A program made the translations under genes and the position numbers. The notes beneath the pieces are model-generated. The model had not been told where the DNA came from. It did not search any database and saw only the letters and a list, made by a program, of their open reading frames with translations. A stretch of 64,000 nt of DNA from Colwellia sp. 12G3 (GTDB lineage: Bacteria; Pseudomonadota; Gammaproteobacteria; Enterobacterales; Alteromonadaceae). Of the stretch, positions 55,504 to 64,000 are shown piece by piece; position 1 is the first letter of the stretch, and the number at the start of each line of letters is the position of its first letter. The stretch is from contig NZ_PJAQ01000043.1 of assembly GCF_002836775.1 (NCBI RefSeq), forward strand, positions 123,350 to 187,349, in the 5' to 3' direction.

Positions 55504-56619
55504 ATGGATATGATTAAAGTACTTATAGTTGATGATTCTTCCGTTATTCGTAGCATAATTAAAGAAGCACTCAGTCATTGCAATCATATAGAAGTTGTTG
55601 GCGAGGCAGAAGACCCTTTGGTTGCACGTGATCTTATTAAAAAATTAAATCCTGATGTATTAACCCTTGATGTAGAAATGCCCAAAATGGATGGTATTAC
55701 TTTTCTTATTAATCTTATGCGTTTACGGCCGATGGCAGTCATTATGCTTTCGACATTAACGACTAAAGGCGCTGATATCACGTTACAGGCCCTGGAAATT
55801 GGTGCGTTGGATTTCATTGCTAAGCCAACAGTACAAGAGTTAATGGCTACTCAAGACAGCTTTAAGGAAGTATTGATCGAAAAAATCACTCAAGCAGTGA
55901 CCATTGATCAGAAGAATTTCAAATTATCAGATACCTTAGCAAATAATAAAGCAAGCAACGATCTTAGCAATGTCTTATCTTTCAAGGGGGTGAAACGTGC
56001 AAATCACCTCGTCGCACTTGGTGCATCAACAGGTGGAACGGAAGCAATAAAAAAACTTTTGGTCACTCTGCCAAGTAATTCGCCAGCCATTGTTATTACT
56101 CAGCATATCCCTAAAACATTTAGCTTACGCTTTGCTCAACGTTTGAATGACATTTGTCAAGTTGAAGTACATGAGGCGACTCATGGTCAAAAAATTAAAA
56201 CTGGGCATGTTTATATTGCACCCGGAGATAAGCATTTAGAAGTAGTCCATAAAAATGGGGCATTGTTTTGTACTTTAAGTGACGGTGAGGAAGTTAATCG
56301 TCATAAACCGGCAGTGGATGTATTGTTTGATTCGGTCAGAAATTTAGCTGATAACGTGCAAGCAGTACTCTTAACTGGCATGGGACAAGATGGAGCTCAG
56401 GGAATGTTACGATTAAAAGTACTCGGAGCCAGAACTCTTATTCAAGATAAAAGTTCTAGTCTCATTTGGGGAATGCCAGGAAGAGCACATGCTCTTTCTG
56501 CCCACACAATGGAGTCACCTTTATCAGACATTGCGAAGCATATACTTGATTATGCGGCTTTAGATCGAGCGCAAATGCAGGGAGTTTTAGCTAAAAGTGC
56601 TGTAGGAAGACCTTTATGA
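55504..56619 (+). CDS. cheB: Protein-glutamate methylesterase CheB
   Basis: The 371-residue protein has an N-terminal REC domain (phospho-acceptor Asp56 in TLDVEMPKMDG) and a C-terminal methylesterase with the triad Ser175 in GASTGGTEA, His in ITQHIP, and Asp in GMGQDGAQGM. The start at 55504 was preferred over 55489 because GGAG at 55491-55494 then serves as ribosome-binding site, leaving MDMIKVLIVDD. The next gene overlaps by ATGA. Confidence 0.94.
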   Translation: MDMIKVLIVDDSSVIRSIIKEALSHCNHIEVVGEAEDPLVARDLIKKLNPDVLTLDVEMPKMDGITFLINLMRLRPMAVIMLSTLTTKGADITLQALEIGALDFIAKPTVQELMATQDSFKEVLIEKITQAVTIDQKNFKLSDTLANNKASNDLSNVLSFKGVKRANHLVALGASTGGTEAIKKLLVTLPSNSPAIVITQHIPKTFSLRFAQRLNDICQVEVHEATHGQKIKTGHVYIAPGDKHLEVVHKNGALFCTLSDGEEVNRHKPAVDVLFDSVRNLADNVQAVLLTGMGQDGAQGMLRLKVLGARTLIQDKSSSLIWGMPGRAHALSAHTMESPLSDIAKHILDYAALDRAQMQGVLAKSAVGRPL

Positions 56620-57806
56620 GACATATAACAAAGGGACTGTATTTATCGTGCACGCTAACCTTGTTGATATGGATTAATGACTTATTTCTTCATGAAAAAT
56701 CGCTATTTGTGCTTTTATTTTCTACTTTATTTATTTTATTGATAGTGTTAACAAGTCAAGCACACAAGGATACTGTCGTAAAAAATGTGGATGAAAATGT
56801 GGAAGCAATGCCTGTAGTTGACGATGAATTAATCCACAGTGTTATTTTCGAGTTACAGCAATTTATTCACCAAGAAATAAATATTGTTGAAAAAGAACTA
56901 CAACGTACGAAAGTGTTGGTAGCAGACGCGGTTACGGGCATATCTGAAAGCTTTAAACACTTACAAAATTTAAGTGAAGATCAGCAACAAATGATCCAAT
57001 TACTGATTTCTCATTCGGGCAACATGGAAGATGGTAAGGGAGGATCATTAGAAAGCTTTGTAACAGATTCCAATAAAACCCTTGATGATTTTGTTGGTGT
57101 CATTATTAATACCAGTAAGCAAAGCCTTGTAACCATGACATATACTGATGATATGGTGTCGCAATTTGACAGTATATTTAAATTATTGTCACAAGTTGAA
57201 GGCTTGGCGAGTCAAACTAATCTGTTGGCACTTAATGCGGCAATAGAAGCAGCCAGAGCAGGAGAAGCGGGACGGGGTTTTGCTGTTGTTGCTAATGAAG
57301 TACGTAGTTTGTCTGTTGGCTCAACAAAACTTAATGAAGATATCCGTACTGAAATTAATAACGCCAAAGCAATTATTGCTAAATTACGTGGGTCGGTTGA
57401 AACAATGGCCTCTGCTGATATGACCTCGACGTTAGAGGCAAAAGATAAAATGACTGTGATGATGAGCCATGTTGAGGATGTTAATAACCAAACAACTCGG
57501 AGTGTTGATGAACTTGCTATCATTGCACCTAAAATTACCGAGGCAGTAAATACAGGAGTACGTTCGTTACAGTTTGAAGATTTAACGCGGCAATCGCTAG
57601 AGTCATTGCAAATGAATGTCAGTAGCCTCCATGAAATAAGTGATGCACTAGCAACCTTTGTCAAAAACCCCAGTATAACTGTGCATCAACAATTAATTAC
57701 ACTTAAAACGACTTGTCAGCAAGTCTATTATAAGACTCAGCAATCAGAAGGTTCACGTAGTGTTAAGCAGCTAAACATGGATGAAGGTGAAATAGATTTA
57801 TTCTAA
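56616..57806 (+). CDS. Membrane receptor-like protein with MCP signalling tip and CheZ-type motif
   Basis: The 396-residue protein has two N-terminal hydrophobic helices (about residues 7-22 and 29-47) with almost no periplasmic loop, so it has no periplasmic sensor. No HAMP was seen. The MCP signalling tip is [20 protein letters not shown] near residues 195-215. Downstream, SLQFEDLTRQSLESL (Asp322 to Gln326) resembles the catalytic DxxxQ helix of the CheY phosphatase CheZ. The protein ends in EIDLF. No separate cheZ or cheC is present, so it may be a receptor-located CheY phosphatase. That is inference; the annotation by similarity is simply MCP. Confidence 0.8.
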   Translation: MRHITKGLYLSCTLTLLIWINDLFLHEKSLFVLLFSTLFILLIVLTSQAHKDTVVKNVDENVEAMPVVDDELIHSVIFELQQFIHQEINIVEKELQRTKVLVADAVTGISESFKHLQNLSEDQQQMIQLLISHSGNMEDGKGGSLESFVTDSNKTLDDFVGVIINTSKQSLVTMTYTDDMVSQFDSIFKLLSQVEGLASQTNLLALNAAIEAARAGEAGRGFAVVANEVRSLSVGSTKLNEDIRTEINNAKAIIAKLRGSVETMASADMTSTLEAKDKMTVMMSHVEDVNNQTTRSVDELAIIAPKITEAVNTGVRSLQFEDLTRQSLESLQMNVSSLHEISDALATFVKNPSITVHQQLITLKTTCQQVYYKTQQSEGSRSVKQLNMDEGEIDLF

Positions 57807-57840
57807 ACTTTTGAAATTTTAATATATAAGGAAGACACTT

Positions 57841-58146
57841 ATGACTATTAGCAGTAAACTTTCAGGAGATGGTAAAAAACTTGTCATTTCAATCGATGAG
57901 CGTTTTGATTTCTCCCTACATCAGCAATTTCGTGATGCATATACCAGTGTGATGACTCAAAATTTAACATACGTGGTGGATTTAAGCCAAACTGAATATA
58001 TGGATAGCTCGGCACTTGGTATGATTTTATTATTAAAAGACCATGTACAACATTATGCAGGGCAACTCATTATCTCTAAGCCGAGTGATACGGTAAGAAA
58101 AATATTAGAGATTGCTCAATTTCAACGCTTAATGACCATTGAATAG
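57841..58146 (+). CDS. STAS-domain anti-sigma-factor antagonist
   Basis: The 101-residue STAS protein has VVDLSQTEYMDSSALGMILLL, with the canonical phosphorylatable serine at 56 or 57. It resembles SpoIIAA/RsbV and the HsbA and CrsA proteins of Pseudomonas and Shewanella. The likely phosphatase/kinase partner is the 582-residue REC-PP2C-HATPase protein encoded next, now separated by dispersed element copy D. AAGGAAG precedes the ATG. Confidence 0.87.
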   Translation: MTISSKLSGDGKKLVISIDERFDFSLHQQFRDAYTSVMTQNLTYVVDLSQTEYMDSSALGMILLLKDHVQHYAGQLIISKPSDTVRKILEIAQFQRLMTIE

Positions 58147-58168
58147 CATTTTTATTGACGGGTTAACT

Positions 58169-58430
58169 ATACCCGTTACCAATCAAAGTGCAGGATTTCA
58201 GTGGGAATTAAAACCACTTTAGGCAAGGAAAATAATTTAAGCATAGTCATTCTATGGTTTGATTATTTAACGCCGTATAAAGTGATTTTAAACCCATCAA
58301 AGAAGCGCTTGAGCAACATCACTTCATCGTTGCTGTGACTTATAATGGAACAACCATTATTTCATCACAGCGCCTTGAATTGAAATTTCTCAAACACTTT
58401 GAAATCAGCATCTTGAATGGTAACGGGTAT
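58169..58430. repeat. Dispersed TIR element, copy D (262 bp, ATACCCG subtype)
   Basis: Left end TATACCCGTTACCAATCAAA; right end, read inverted, TATACCCGTTACCATTCAAG. Both ends lie at TA dinucleotides. The interior GGCAAGGAAAATAATTTAAG is a diverged version of the common core. It separates the STAS gene from its probable partner by 317 bp. Confidence 0.8.
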
Positions 58431-58463
58431 ATCGGTTTAACCTGTAGATTATAAGGACGATAT

Positions 58464-60212
58464 ATGTCTCAAAGCCAAAAACTTGCACTTGTTGTTGATG
58501 ATTCTAAAATGCAATGTAAATTGTTGTCGGTACTGCTGGAAGAAGAAAATTACCGTGTAGTCGTTGCAAATGATGGGGCAAGTGGTGTGAAAATGTACAT
58601 TGAACACCAACCTGATCTTGTATTAATGGATATTAATATGCCCATCATGGATGGCTTTGAAGCAACCAGAAGAATTAAGAAGTTTTCGGGCGTAGGTAAC
58701 CTCGCACCCATTATTTTTATCACCAGTATGGATAGTGAACAAGCTTTTATTGAAAGTGTTGATGCAGGAGGGGATAGTATTTTAGTACGACCTTTTACGC
58801 CGAATGTTTTTAAAGCAAAAATCAAATCGATGCAAAGAATAAGTGATTTAGTCGAACAGGTGAAAGGCCTGCAGCAAGAGCAGCAAAATGATGCAAAGCT
58901 AGCTGAAAAAATGATGTCGAATGTAATTGAAGCAAGAAATTTTGCTTTAGATAAAATTGGCGTAATTAAAAAGCCCGCTACCATTTTTAGTGGCGATATC
59001 CAATTGAGTGCGTTGTGTCCAAATGGTGATCTTCATGTATTACTTGGCGATTTTACTGGTCATGGTTTACGCTCTTCAATTGGTGCTATTCCGGTTACTG
59101 AAACGTTTAGAGCGATGACTAAAAAAGGCTTCTCCATATTAGAGATTATCGCTCAATTAAACCGACAAATGTATACCTTACTTCCTGGTGATTTATTCTT
59201 TGCAGCAAGTTTTGCTAGTATTTCAGAACATGAAAAGTCCGCTTATATCTTCAATGCAGGCCTACCGGATGGCTACCTATTTAATGAAGAAGCAAAAATT
59301 ATACAACAGTTTGCCTCAACACACCCACCGCTAGGAATATTACCGCAACTTTTACCTGATGCTCAACTAGAAGTAGTTCAAGTTAAGAGTGATGACCGAA
59401 TAGTGTTCATTACCGATGGAATAGTTGAAGCAAGAAATCAACCGGGAGAGCTTTTTGGTTTTCCGCGTTTTGAAAATGCAGCGATAGAAGGTATAAAACA
59501 AAATAATTTAATTAGTAGTGTGCTCAGAGAGCTTGATGATTTTTGTCAGCATTGTGAACAAGAGGATGATATTTCTTTAGTCGACATACCCTGCAGTGGC
59601 TGGAAAAAGATTGAAGTCACTAGTAAGGTTTTAATACCTGAAGGTTTTAATGAAGACGATAATTACTTTGGTATCCCACAAAGTACCTTACCAACCTGGT
59701 CTTATCATTTACACTTAACAGGTAAATTATTAAAGACAGTTAACCCCATTCCTTTAGTCATGAGTCAAATTAATGATTTAGAAGGTGCTGGCGAACACTG
59801 GCAAAGCTTATATACTATATTAACCGAACTCTTTATTAATGCGCTTGACCACGGAGTTTTGGAATTAAATTCATCGCTAAAAGACTCAGCGGAAGGTTTC
59901 AGTCAATATTTTAATGAGCGGGCAAAGCGGTTGGCTAAACTCGCTGATAATATCATTAATGCACCGGATAATTTTGTTAGAATTTCACTGGAATATTTTC
60001 CACTGTCACATGGAGGAAAAATGGTTATCAACATTAAAGATAGTGGCCAAGGTTTTGAAGTAGTAGATGTTATAAAAGATAACAGCATTGCAATGAAAGA
60101 CGGTTTAAAATTAAGTGGCCGAGGAGTCGAATTAGTCAACCAGCTCTGTGATACCTTAGAATATCAAGATAAAGGTACTCGAGTGACAGCAAGTTATATT
60201 TGGCATGTTTAA
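58464..60212 (+). CDS. Response regulator with PP2C phosphatase and HATPase domains (HsbR/CrsR-like)
   Basis: The 582-residue protein has an N-terminal REC domain (Asp56 in LVLMDINMPIMDG), then a coiled linker. A SpoIIE/RsbU-type PP2C domain follows (about 170-375; FSGDIQLSALC, LLGDFTGHGLRSS, FITDGIVEA). A C-terminal GHKL ATPase (about 440-580) has N-box LFINALDHGVLEL and SGRGVELVNQL. This is the architecture of HsbR (Pseudomonas) and CrsR (Shewanella), which both dephosphorylate and phosphorylate an STAS partner to steer an anti-sigma or c-di-GMP pathway. The upstream STAS gene is the natural substrate. Confidence 0.88.
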   Translation: MSQSQKLALVVDDSKMQCKLLSVLLEEENYRVVVANDGASGVKMYIEHQPDLVLMDINMPIMDGFEATRRIKKFSGVGNLAPIIFITSMDSEQAFIESVDAGGDSILVRPFTPNVFKAKIKSMQRISDLVEQVKGLQQEQQNDAKLAEKMMSNVIEARNFALDKIGVIKKPATIFSGDIQLSALCPNGDLHVLLGDFTGHGLRSSIGAIPVTETFRAMTKKGFSILEIIAQLNRQMYTLLPGDLFFAASFASISEHEKSAYIFNAGLPDGYLFNEEAKIIQQFASTHPPLGILPQLLPDAQLEVVQVKSDDRIVFITDGIVEARNQPGELFGFPRFENAAIEGIKQNNLISSVLRELDDFCQHCEQEDDISLVDIPCSGWKKIEVTSKVLIPEGFNEDDNYFGIPQSTLPTWSYHLHLTGKLLKTVNPIPLVMSQINDLEGAGEHWQSLYTILTELFINALDHGVLELNSSLKDSAEGFSQYFNERAKRLAKLADNIINAPDNFVRISLEYFPLSHGGKMVINIKDSGQGFEVVDVIKDNSIAMKDGLKLSGRGVELVNQLCDTLEYQDKGTRVTASYIWHV

Positions 60213-60246
60213 ATGGCGTTAATATTGCCTAAGAAGGAAGAGTAAA

Positions 60247-61413
60247 ATGATAAAACACAATTTATTGATTATTGATGATGACATTGACTACCTAAACTTA
60301 TTGGCAGAAAGTTTAGAGGATACTTTCGAGGTGAAATGTGCGAGTAACTTATCGGCTGCAGAGGATTTGCTGCGAGAAGATATTCACTTTGATATAGCGT
60401 TGATTGATGAGCATATAGGAAATGAAAAAGGCTCTATCTGGATAAAAGAGCAGCAGAGCAATGAAAACTCTCCTACTTCATTTGTTTTGTATTCTGGCAT
60501 GGCCACAGAAGAAGCGCTATTGAAAGGCTTAGAATGTGGTGCAGATGACTTTTTAGCAAAGCCATTCTCGTTATTAACGCTCCATTCAAAACTTGATAAA
60601 CTCATCGATTATCAAGATAAAATTCATGATTTTGAAGATGAAATAAAATCTAAAAATAACGTGATCAATGTCTCAATGGCGCAGGCTTCTAAATATGGAA
60701 GCTGTATGCAATTGACATCAAAACTCAATCATTGTTTTACCTACGAGCAAATTCGCGATGAAGTGTTTTCCTATTTCCACAGCATGGACTTACATGGTTG
60801 TATTGCATTTTACCCCATCGATGATAAGCCCAGATTTTATAGTGCTCAAAAAGGTGTTTGCTCCCCGGTAGAAATTGAAGTGATGGAGTTATTGAAAGTA
60901 AAACCTCGTCTATACCGTTTTGGTTCAAGAACCATTTTTAACCATGCGCTAGTCTCTTTATTTATACTAAACTTAGAAGAAGGCACCGTTGATACTGATA
61001 TATATATTGATGCCTTAGCGTCAGTTATTGAATGTATTGGCGCTAGAATGGCTTTTATTACGTATAAAAATTCTTTGGTGTGTGTTCAAGAGCAAATAAA
61101 GCAAGCGGTGGGTTCCACTAAAAAAATGGTTGAGATATCTAAGCATCATCAACAAGAAGTAATGAATGAAATAGTGCAAAAAATGGGTACTAGCTTTCAC
61201 ATTTTAGATATGTCACAAGAACAAGAAGACTACCTAACAGATATGGTGCATGGAGCACTTAAAAAACACAGCCAAGATGATATTAATTTTCTAGAAGTTA
61301 CTCAGTTACTTGATCAAGCGCTTAACAGTGTAGAGCAACTCCAACAGTTAAATACCGAAAATGACGAAGTTGATAATACTTATGATATTGATGATGAGGA
61401 TGAACTATTTTGA
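60247..61413 (+). CDS. Response regulator with uncharacterised C-terminal region
   Basis: The 388-residue protein has an N-terminal REC domain (Asp54 in IALIDEHIG, Lys in FLAKPFSLLTL). The region after residue 125 is not recognised: a helical linker, a possible GAF-like alpha/beta part at about 165-285 (CIAFYPIDDKPRFYSAQKG), then helices and a very acidic tail ending DEDELF. The next gene starts with a TTG that overlaps its TGA stop. It is likely a target of the downstream hybrid kinase. Confidence 0.78.
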   Translation: MIKHNLLIIDDDIDYLNLLAESLEDTFEVKCASNLSAAEDLLREDIHFDIALIDEHIGNEKGSIWIKEQQSNENSPTSFVLYSGMATEEALLKGLECGADDFLAKPFSLLTLHSKLDKLIDYQDKIHDFEDEIKSKNNVINVSMAQASKYGSCMQLTSKLNHCFTYEQIRDEVFSYFHSMDLHGCIAFYPIDDKPRFYSAQKGVCSPVEIEVMELLKVKPRLYRFGSRTIFNHALVSLFILNLEEGTVDTDIYIDALASVIECIGARMAFITYKNSLVCVQEQIKQAVGSTKKMVEISKHHQQEVMNEIVQKMGTSFHILDMSQEQEDYLTDMVHGALKKHSQDDINFLEVTQLLDQALNSVEQLQQLNTENDEVDNTYDIDDEDELF

Positions 61414-63584
61414 ACTCACAATCTCTCGACTTAACACATAAAGTACTAACCGGCATTGATGAGGCTTACTGGCAATGGGATCTCGTGAATGACAATATTT
61501 TTTATTCAGCTCAGTTAATGAAATTACTCGGCTATGCAAATGAACAGAAAACTGGTTCTAGTAGCATATGGGAGGAACATCTAGATAGTCATAACCTGGA
61601 AGTAGTCAACCAACAAATAAAGCAACACCTTAAGGGCGACATAGAACGCATTGATGTCACTATTCCAATCATCAATAATCAAGGGCATGAGTTATGGTTA
61701 CATGCTGTTGGTAAAGTGGTTGAGCGTATTGATGATAGAGCGAGTTTAATGTTTGGTACAGTGAAAGATGTCACTGATACTAAGAATATGATAGTAAAAT
61801 TAAAAAAACAAAATGATTGGCTCATGTTAGCTGAACGTATTAGTAACTCAGGTCATTGGCGCTTTGATATCGAGTCAGCAGCACTTGACTGGTCACCAGA
61901 AATATTTCGTATTCATGGGTTGACGAATAAATCGATAATACCCGATTTTGAGCAAGCAGTGGATGCAATGCGAGAAATAGATAGAGCTAAATTTCGTACC
62001 TGTTTTCATAATGCTATTCATCAGCAACAGCCATTTCACCTTAAAACTGTGTTAATACAACCTGCAGGTCATAAGGTTAAGGTTGAGATTATTGCAGAGG
62101 TTGAGCGAGATACTAATGGCAAAGCACTAGCGGTATTTGGTGTATATAAAGATATTACGCGTAATGAAGACTTATTTGAAAAATTAAAGCTATTAGCAAT
62201 GGTTAATTTTACTATAAAAGTGCCTATATTTTTTATTGATGATAATGATAATGTTGTTTATCAAGACATATCGCCCCATTATGACGGGGCTAGTGCGGTA
62301 CTCTTTAATTATATAAATTTTAGTATTACTGAATATATGGAATATAAAAAACAAGCGAAGAAACAAGGACAAATTAAAGAAAATAATGTCAGTTTTGATA
62401 AGTATACTTCAGTGTTTGACTTGTCGGTTACTTATGAAAGTGATGAAGGTATCTATATTTGGATCGTTGAGAATGTTACTGACAAATTTCGTACAGAGCA
62501 GCAACAAGTGATTTCTAATCGCTTAGCTTTGTTAGGAAATACTTTTGGTAATGTATCTCATGATATTAATAATGTATTAGGTGTTGCTCTTGGTGCCATT
62601 GAAATGTTGGAGATAAAATTCTCTCGCGGTGAAAAAGATATCTCTTCATACATAGATAGGGTCAAAAATGCGATAGATAAAGGCAAAGATGTTACCGAGA
62701 GATTATTAGCTTTTACCCGTAAGCCGACGATAAAAGTGGTTAGTTTTGACCCTATTCAAGATATTTACGAGAATCAATATTTGTTTAAGCAGTTGTTGTT
62801 AAGTACTATTAATGTCACCTTTAAATTTGAACCTATGCACTGCTTGATAAATTTCCCTCAAGGGGAGTTCATAAATATTTTATTAAATTTAGTGCTCAAT
62901 GCTCAAGATGCTATCCAAGAAAAAGGGCTCAGTGGTCAAATAGAAATTTCAGCAAATTTACTGGATAATAATCGTTTAGAAATTCACGTGAAAGATAGTG
63001 GTGTTGGTATTGAAAAAGAGAACATAACTAAAATATTTGACCCTTTTTACAGTTCAAAGTCAGTAAATAAAGGCAATGGTATTGGCTTAGCAAATGTTTA
63101 TAGTACTATGTATAAGCATAATGGTCTAATTCAAGTTGAAGGCTCTAGTGATATTGGTGGCGCGCACTTTACCCTTGTTTTTAAATGCAAAGTATTAAAA
63201 GAAAAATATTTACCTAAAGAGGCAATATCCTCCTCTCTAAGTTATCAAAATACTAATATTTTAGTGCTCGATGATGAAATAAGTATTGCTGAATTTGTCG
63301 CCCTGTTTTTAGATAGCAAGGGAGCGAATGTGGTTGTTGCTAATAATAAAGAGCAACTAATAGAAAAAATCAATGGTGATATTGTCTTTGATATTTTCAT
63401 TACAGATATGATTTTACCTGACTTATCTGGTAAGGAGGCCGTCAATATGGTTTTAGAGAAATTTCCTGATATTAATATATTTTCAATTAGTGGCTATATT
63501 GCCATCGAAGATAGGAGCTGGGATTACCCTGTACTTAGGAAGCCATTTAATTCAAAAGAGTTAGCTGAATTTTTAGCTATTTAA
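61410..63584 (+). CDS. PAS-containing hybrid histidine kinase
   Basis: The 724-residue soluble kinase has two PAS/PAC modules (about 10-130 and 150-265), a third degenerate sensor region (about 270-360), and a HisKA dimer helix with phospho-histidine His384 in NVSHDINNVLGVALG. The HATPase (NLVLNAQDAI, GVGI, GNGIGLANVY) follows, then a C-terminal REC domain with the phosphorylatable aspartate in IFITDMILPDLSG. The TTG start overlaps the previous stop. No membrane segments. It probably feeds the flanking response regulators; the signal is unknown. Confidence 0.88.
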   Translation: MNSQSLDLTHKVLTGIDEAYWQWDLVNDNIFYSAQLMKLLGYANEQKTGSSSIWEEHLDSHNLEVVNQQIKQHLKGDIERIDVTIPIINNQGHELWLHAVGKVVERIDDRASLMFGTVKDVTDTKNMIVKLKKQNDWLMLAERISNSGHWRFDIESAALDWSPEIFRIHGLTNKSIIPDFEQAVDAMREIDRAKFRTCFHNAIHQQQPFHLKTVLIQPAGHKVKVEIIAEVERDTNGKALAVFGVYKDITRNEDLFEKLKLLAMVNFTIKVPIFFIDDNDNVVYQDISPHYDGASAVLFNYINFSITEYMEYKKQAKKQGQIKENNVSFDKYTSVFDLSVTYESDEGIYIWIVENVTDKFRTEQQQVISNRLALLGNTFGNVSHDINNVLGVALGAIEMLEIKFSRGEKDISSYIDRVKNAIDKGKDVTERLLAFTRKPTIKVVSFDPIQDIYENQYLFKQLLLSTINVTFKFEPMHCLINFPQGEFINILLNLVLNAQDAIQEKGLSGQIEISANLLDNNRLEIHVKDSGVGIEKENITKIFDPFYSSKSVNKGNGIGLANVYSTMYKHNGLIQVEGSSDIGGAHFTLVFKCKVLKEKYLPKEAISSSLSYQNTNILVLDDEISIAEFVALFLDSKGANVVVANNKEQLIEKINGDIVFDIFITDMILPDLSGKEAVNMVLEKFPDINIFSISGYIAIEDRSWDYPVLRKPFNSKELAEFLAI

Positions 63585-63613
63585 TAATTTGTTTGTAGTC
63601 TGGTGACTGTTTT

Positions 63614-64000
63614 ATGATGTTAGAGAAAGAATATAGAATACTGGTTGTTGATGATGCTAAAGATACTCAGATGTTATTGGAGTTTGATCTTAGCGCCGCT
63701 GGTTACCAAGTCACATGTTGTGATTGTGGTGAAGATGCGCTCGAGTCTATGGAAACACAAGAGGTTGATCTTATTTTACTGGACATGTATATGCCAGGGC
63801 TTTCGGGATTAGAAACATTAGCTAGAATAAAGGCACAAGCCATTAGTGCTGAAATACCTGTTATTATGTTATCTGCTTCAACGGATGAAGATGAAGTTGT
63901 TGCTGCTTTAGAATTAGGGGCAGGTGATTATGTTGCAAAACCTTATGTTGCAAAAGTACTTCTTGCTCGAATGAGAACAGCGATCCGGTTAAAAGAAAAA
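63614..64000 (+). CDS. Response regulator (partial, cut by right edge)
   Basis: The first 129 residues of a gene continuing beyond the window. It is a REC domain with Asp13-Asp14, phospho-acceptor Asp57 in ILLDMYMPGLSG, and Lys in DYVAKPYVAKVLLARM. The helix RMRTAIRLKEK at the end is typical of REC domains followed by another domain, such as GGDEF, EAL or a kinase. The output domain is not visible. Confidence 0.88.
   Translation, partial: MMLEKEYRILVVDDAKDTQMLLEFDLSAAGYQVTCCDCGEDALESMETQEVDLILLDMYMPGLSGLETLARIKAQAISAEIPVIMLSASTDEDEVVAALELGAGDYVAKPYVAKVLLARMRTAIRLKEK

Overview
The window looks like an ordinary chromosomal segment of an AT-rich marine gammaproteobacterium of the Alteromonadales. 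Colwellia or a close relative is the best guess. This is an inference from gene order (aroH-ppsR-ppsA; pykA-hexR-zwf-pgl-edd-eda; rne-rluC-yceF-yceD-rpmF-plsX-fab), protein similarity remembered from E. coli, Shewanella and Vibrio, and the AT-rich intergenic DNA. No rRNA, tRNA, CRISPR array, prophage or transposase gene was seen.

Layout. (1) 1-12.1 kb is a central-carbon block. It holds aroH (cut by the left edge), ppsR and ppsA, pykA, the sugar-phosphate regulator hexR, and the Entner-Doudoroff set zwf-pgl-edd-eda with two HexR-type operators in front of zwf. (2) 12.2-17.1 kb, minus strand, holds two paralogous GYF-domain coiled-coil proteins of unknown role and rne, whose C-terminal half contains a 15-bp minisatellite. 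(3) 17.8-31 kb is the conserved rluC / HAD / yceF / yceD-rpmF-plsX-fabD-fabG-acpP-fabF-pabC-mltG-tmk-holB-pilZ-tatD block for envelope lipid and DNA synthesis. fabH is missing from its usual place between plsX and fabD. (4) 31-40.4 kb is a mixed housekeeping stretch: a Kef-type antiporter, tesA divergent from ybbA-ybbP, a PerM/AI-2E permease, an LprI-like protein, yciI and yciB. (5) 40.5-45.5 kb is a nitric-oxide-reductase accessory cluster (norQ, norE, norF, an unknown membrane protein, a truncated hemoglobin, norD, a small zinc-ribbon protein). It sits behind a perfect FNR/DNR-type box, but the norCB catalytic genes are not here. (6) 45.7-64 kb is a large chemosensory and signalling cluster: STAS, cheY, cheA, two cheW, a soluble globin-5xPAS chemoreceptor, cheR, cheD, cheB, a membrane receptor-like protein with a CheZ-type motif, a second STAS, a response-regulator/PP2C/HATPase protein, another response regulator, a hybrid histidine kinase and a response regulator cut by the right edge.

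How it fits together. Regions 5 and 6 both deal with heme-gas ligands: NO handling and a truncated hemoglobin, then a globin chemoreceptor. A gas-responsive taxis or behaviour pathway with a partner-switching output is the most interesting reading of the window. Across the whole window a family of about 265-bp elements with terminal inverted repeats (MITE-like) recurs between genes. There are four full-length copies, one inverted and degenerate copy, and a 59-bp end-to-end miniature. Two full copies lie inside the chemosensory cluster.
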